DNA from: Candidatus Melainabacteria bacterium RIFCSPLOWO2_02_FULL_35_15
Lineage (GTDB): Bacteria > Cyanobacteriota > Vampirovibrionia > 2-02-FULL-35-15
DNA length: 64,000 nucleotides
NCBI GenBank assembly: GCA_001784585.1
Contig: MFRN01000041.1
Span: 1 to 64,000 of the forward strand
Direction of reading: 5' to 3'
Each line of letters begins with the position of its first letter. The first letter of the stretch is position 1. A program made the translations under genes and the position numbers. Positions 63,555 to 64,000 of the stretch are shown here, piece by piece. Below the pieces are notes generated by a model that had not been told where the DNA came from, did not search any database, and worked only from the letters and a program-made list of their open reading frames with translations.

Positions 63555-64000
63555 ATGATTACAAAAACTAAATATACACAAGAGAATCTAAATAAAATTC
63601 TTTGGGATGCTGCAGATTCATCTAGAACTCAAGTTGATGCAGGAATATATAAAGATTATGTTCTTGCCATGCTTTTCTTCAAATACTTAAGTGATTTGTC
63701 CAAAAAGAAACACGAAGAGTATAAAAAGCGTTTTGGAAGTGATGAAAAACGTATTGAAGAGAAGATGAAACTAGACCGCTTTTATATTCCACCAAAATCA
63801 TCCTTTGATTACATCTATTCAATTATTGAAGAGGATAACTTAGGTGAAGAATTAAATAAAGCTCTCCACCGAATTGAAGATGCAAACAAACAAAAACTGG
63901 ATGGTGTATTTAGTGTGGATTTCAATTCAGAATCAACACTTGGAAAACTTGATGAGAGAAATAAAATGCTTCGACATTTAGTTAAAGATTTTGCAAAAAT
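63555..64000 (+). CDS. hsdM: Type I restriction modification subunit HsdM (5' part)
   Basis: Starts with ATG at 63555, one base after the hsdS stop, and runs off the window after ~148 codons. The visible part is the HsdM N-terminal helical domain: LNKILWDAADSSRTQVDAG, YKDYVLAMLFFKYLSDL, and the downstream LDEKxR-type region (STLGKLDERNKMLRHLVKDF). The catalytic methyltransferase motifs lie outside the window, as would an hsdR gene. The order S then M is less usual than M then S. Confidence 0.85.
   Translation, partial: MITKTKYTQENLNKILWDAADSSRTQVDAGIYKDYVLAMLFFKYLSDLSKKKHEEYKKRFGSDEKRIEEKMKLDRFYIPPKSSFDYIYSIIEEDNLGEELNKALHRIEDANKQKLDGVFSVDFNSESTLGKLDERNKMLRHLVKDFAK

Larger units (their letters stand above)
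55938..64000. mobile_element. Integrated element at tRNA-Pro (right end outside window)
   Basis: Begins at tRNA-Pro with a large serine recombinase and continues with replication, regulation, small-terminase-like and restriction-modification genes. Strong ribosome-binding sites and tightly packed small minus-strand genes differ from the left flank. I found no second copy of the tRNA 3' end to the right, so the far attachment site is beyond 64000 or lost, and inclusion of the restriction genes is an inference. Confidence 0.6.

Noticed and set aside
56012-64000. A second copy of the tRNA-Pro 3' end (distal attachment site)
   Set aside because: Reading this stretch by eye I found no repeat of the T-arm/acceptor sequence, so the right boundary cannot be placed inside the window.
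1-64000. CRISPR array, rRNA operon or insertion sequence with transposase
   Set aside because: No regularly spaced repeats, no rRNA-like blocks and no transposase-like protein were found; the only recombinase is the serine integrase.

Overview
The window looks like chromosome from an AT-rich bacterium of the Cyanobacteriota, most plausibly a non-photosynthetic (Melainabacteria/Vampirovibrionia-like) lineage. The main evidence is the isolated Complex I gene run nuoH-nuoI-nuoJ-nuoK, which matches the cyanobacterial ndhA-ndhI-ndhG-ndhE order and has no nuoL/M/N after it. A ClpC with a UVR motif, SecG, a Tat component and an Lnt (so lipoproteins) fit this. No photosynthesis gene is present. The lineage is an inference, not a database result.

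Region by region: 1-12 kb holds housekeeping genes: fusA (3' end cut off by the window), an ArsP-type permease, recO, a small winged-helix protein, a secreted Cys-rich mini-protein, mtnA, a beta-lactamase-fold serine hydrolase, HAD and NUDIX hydrolases, nnr (NADHX repair), a DUF192 protein, lnt and ruvC. 12-16 kb is a signalling block (HD-GYP protein behind a long hairpin-rich leader, two LuxR-type regulators, a NarX/DegS-type histidine kinase). 16-20 kb has secG, pyrK, a solitary DpnA-like adenine methyltransferase and a primary-type sigma factor. 20-31 kb is a lipid-catabolism block: FHS-type sugar transporter, thiolase, a FadN-type 3-hydroxyacyl-CoA dehydrogenase/enoyl-CoA hydratase, two ~700-residue acyl-CoA dehydrogenases and an ACT-domain malic enzyme. 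31-42 kb carries a TPR/NHL protein, aroA, a radical SAM protein, a possible surface-protein/chaperone pair, NUDIX, nuoHIJK, an SCP2 protein and unknown exported proteins. 42-55 kb has clpC followed by an inserted AAA+/DUF4143 cassette flanked by a duplicated clpC tail, large unknown proteins, tatA, a GH116 glycosidase, and a lipoprotein / 56-residue / Tat-signal operon.

From 55.9 kb to the right edge the window enters an integrated mobile element. A large serine recombinase abuts tRNA-Pro(GGG), and its last 20 codons and stop are read antisense through the tRNA gene itself. Behind it lie a compact replication module (DUF4373-like protein and small partners), a ribbon-helix-helix-like protein, an XRE repressor with repeated operator half-sites, a GIY-YIG nuclease, a small-terminase-like protein, and the start of a type I restriction-modification locus (half-length hsdS, then hsdM running off the window). 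hsdS is driven by a near-consensus promoter that appears to give a leaderless mRNA and sits directly beside a perfect 16-bp palindrome. The gene set resembles a phage satellite or small integrative element carrying a defence cargo; its right end lies outside the window.

The most unusual items are the tRNA-antisense recombinase tail, the clpC-tail duplication around the AAA+ cassette, a 40-nt intergenic hairpin element present twice with compensating stem changes, the palindrome/leaderless promoter of the restriction locus, and several structured leaders and very short genes.
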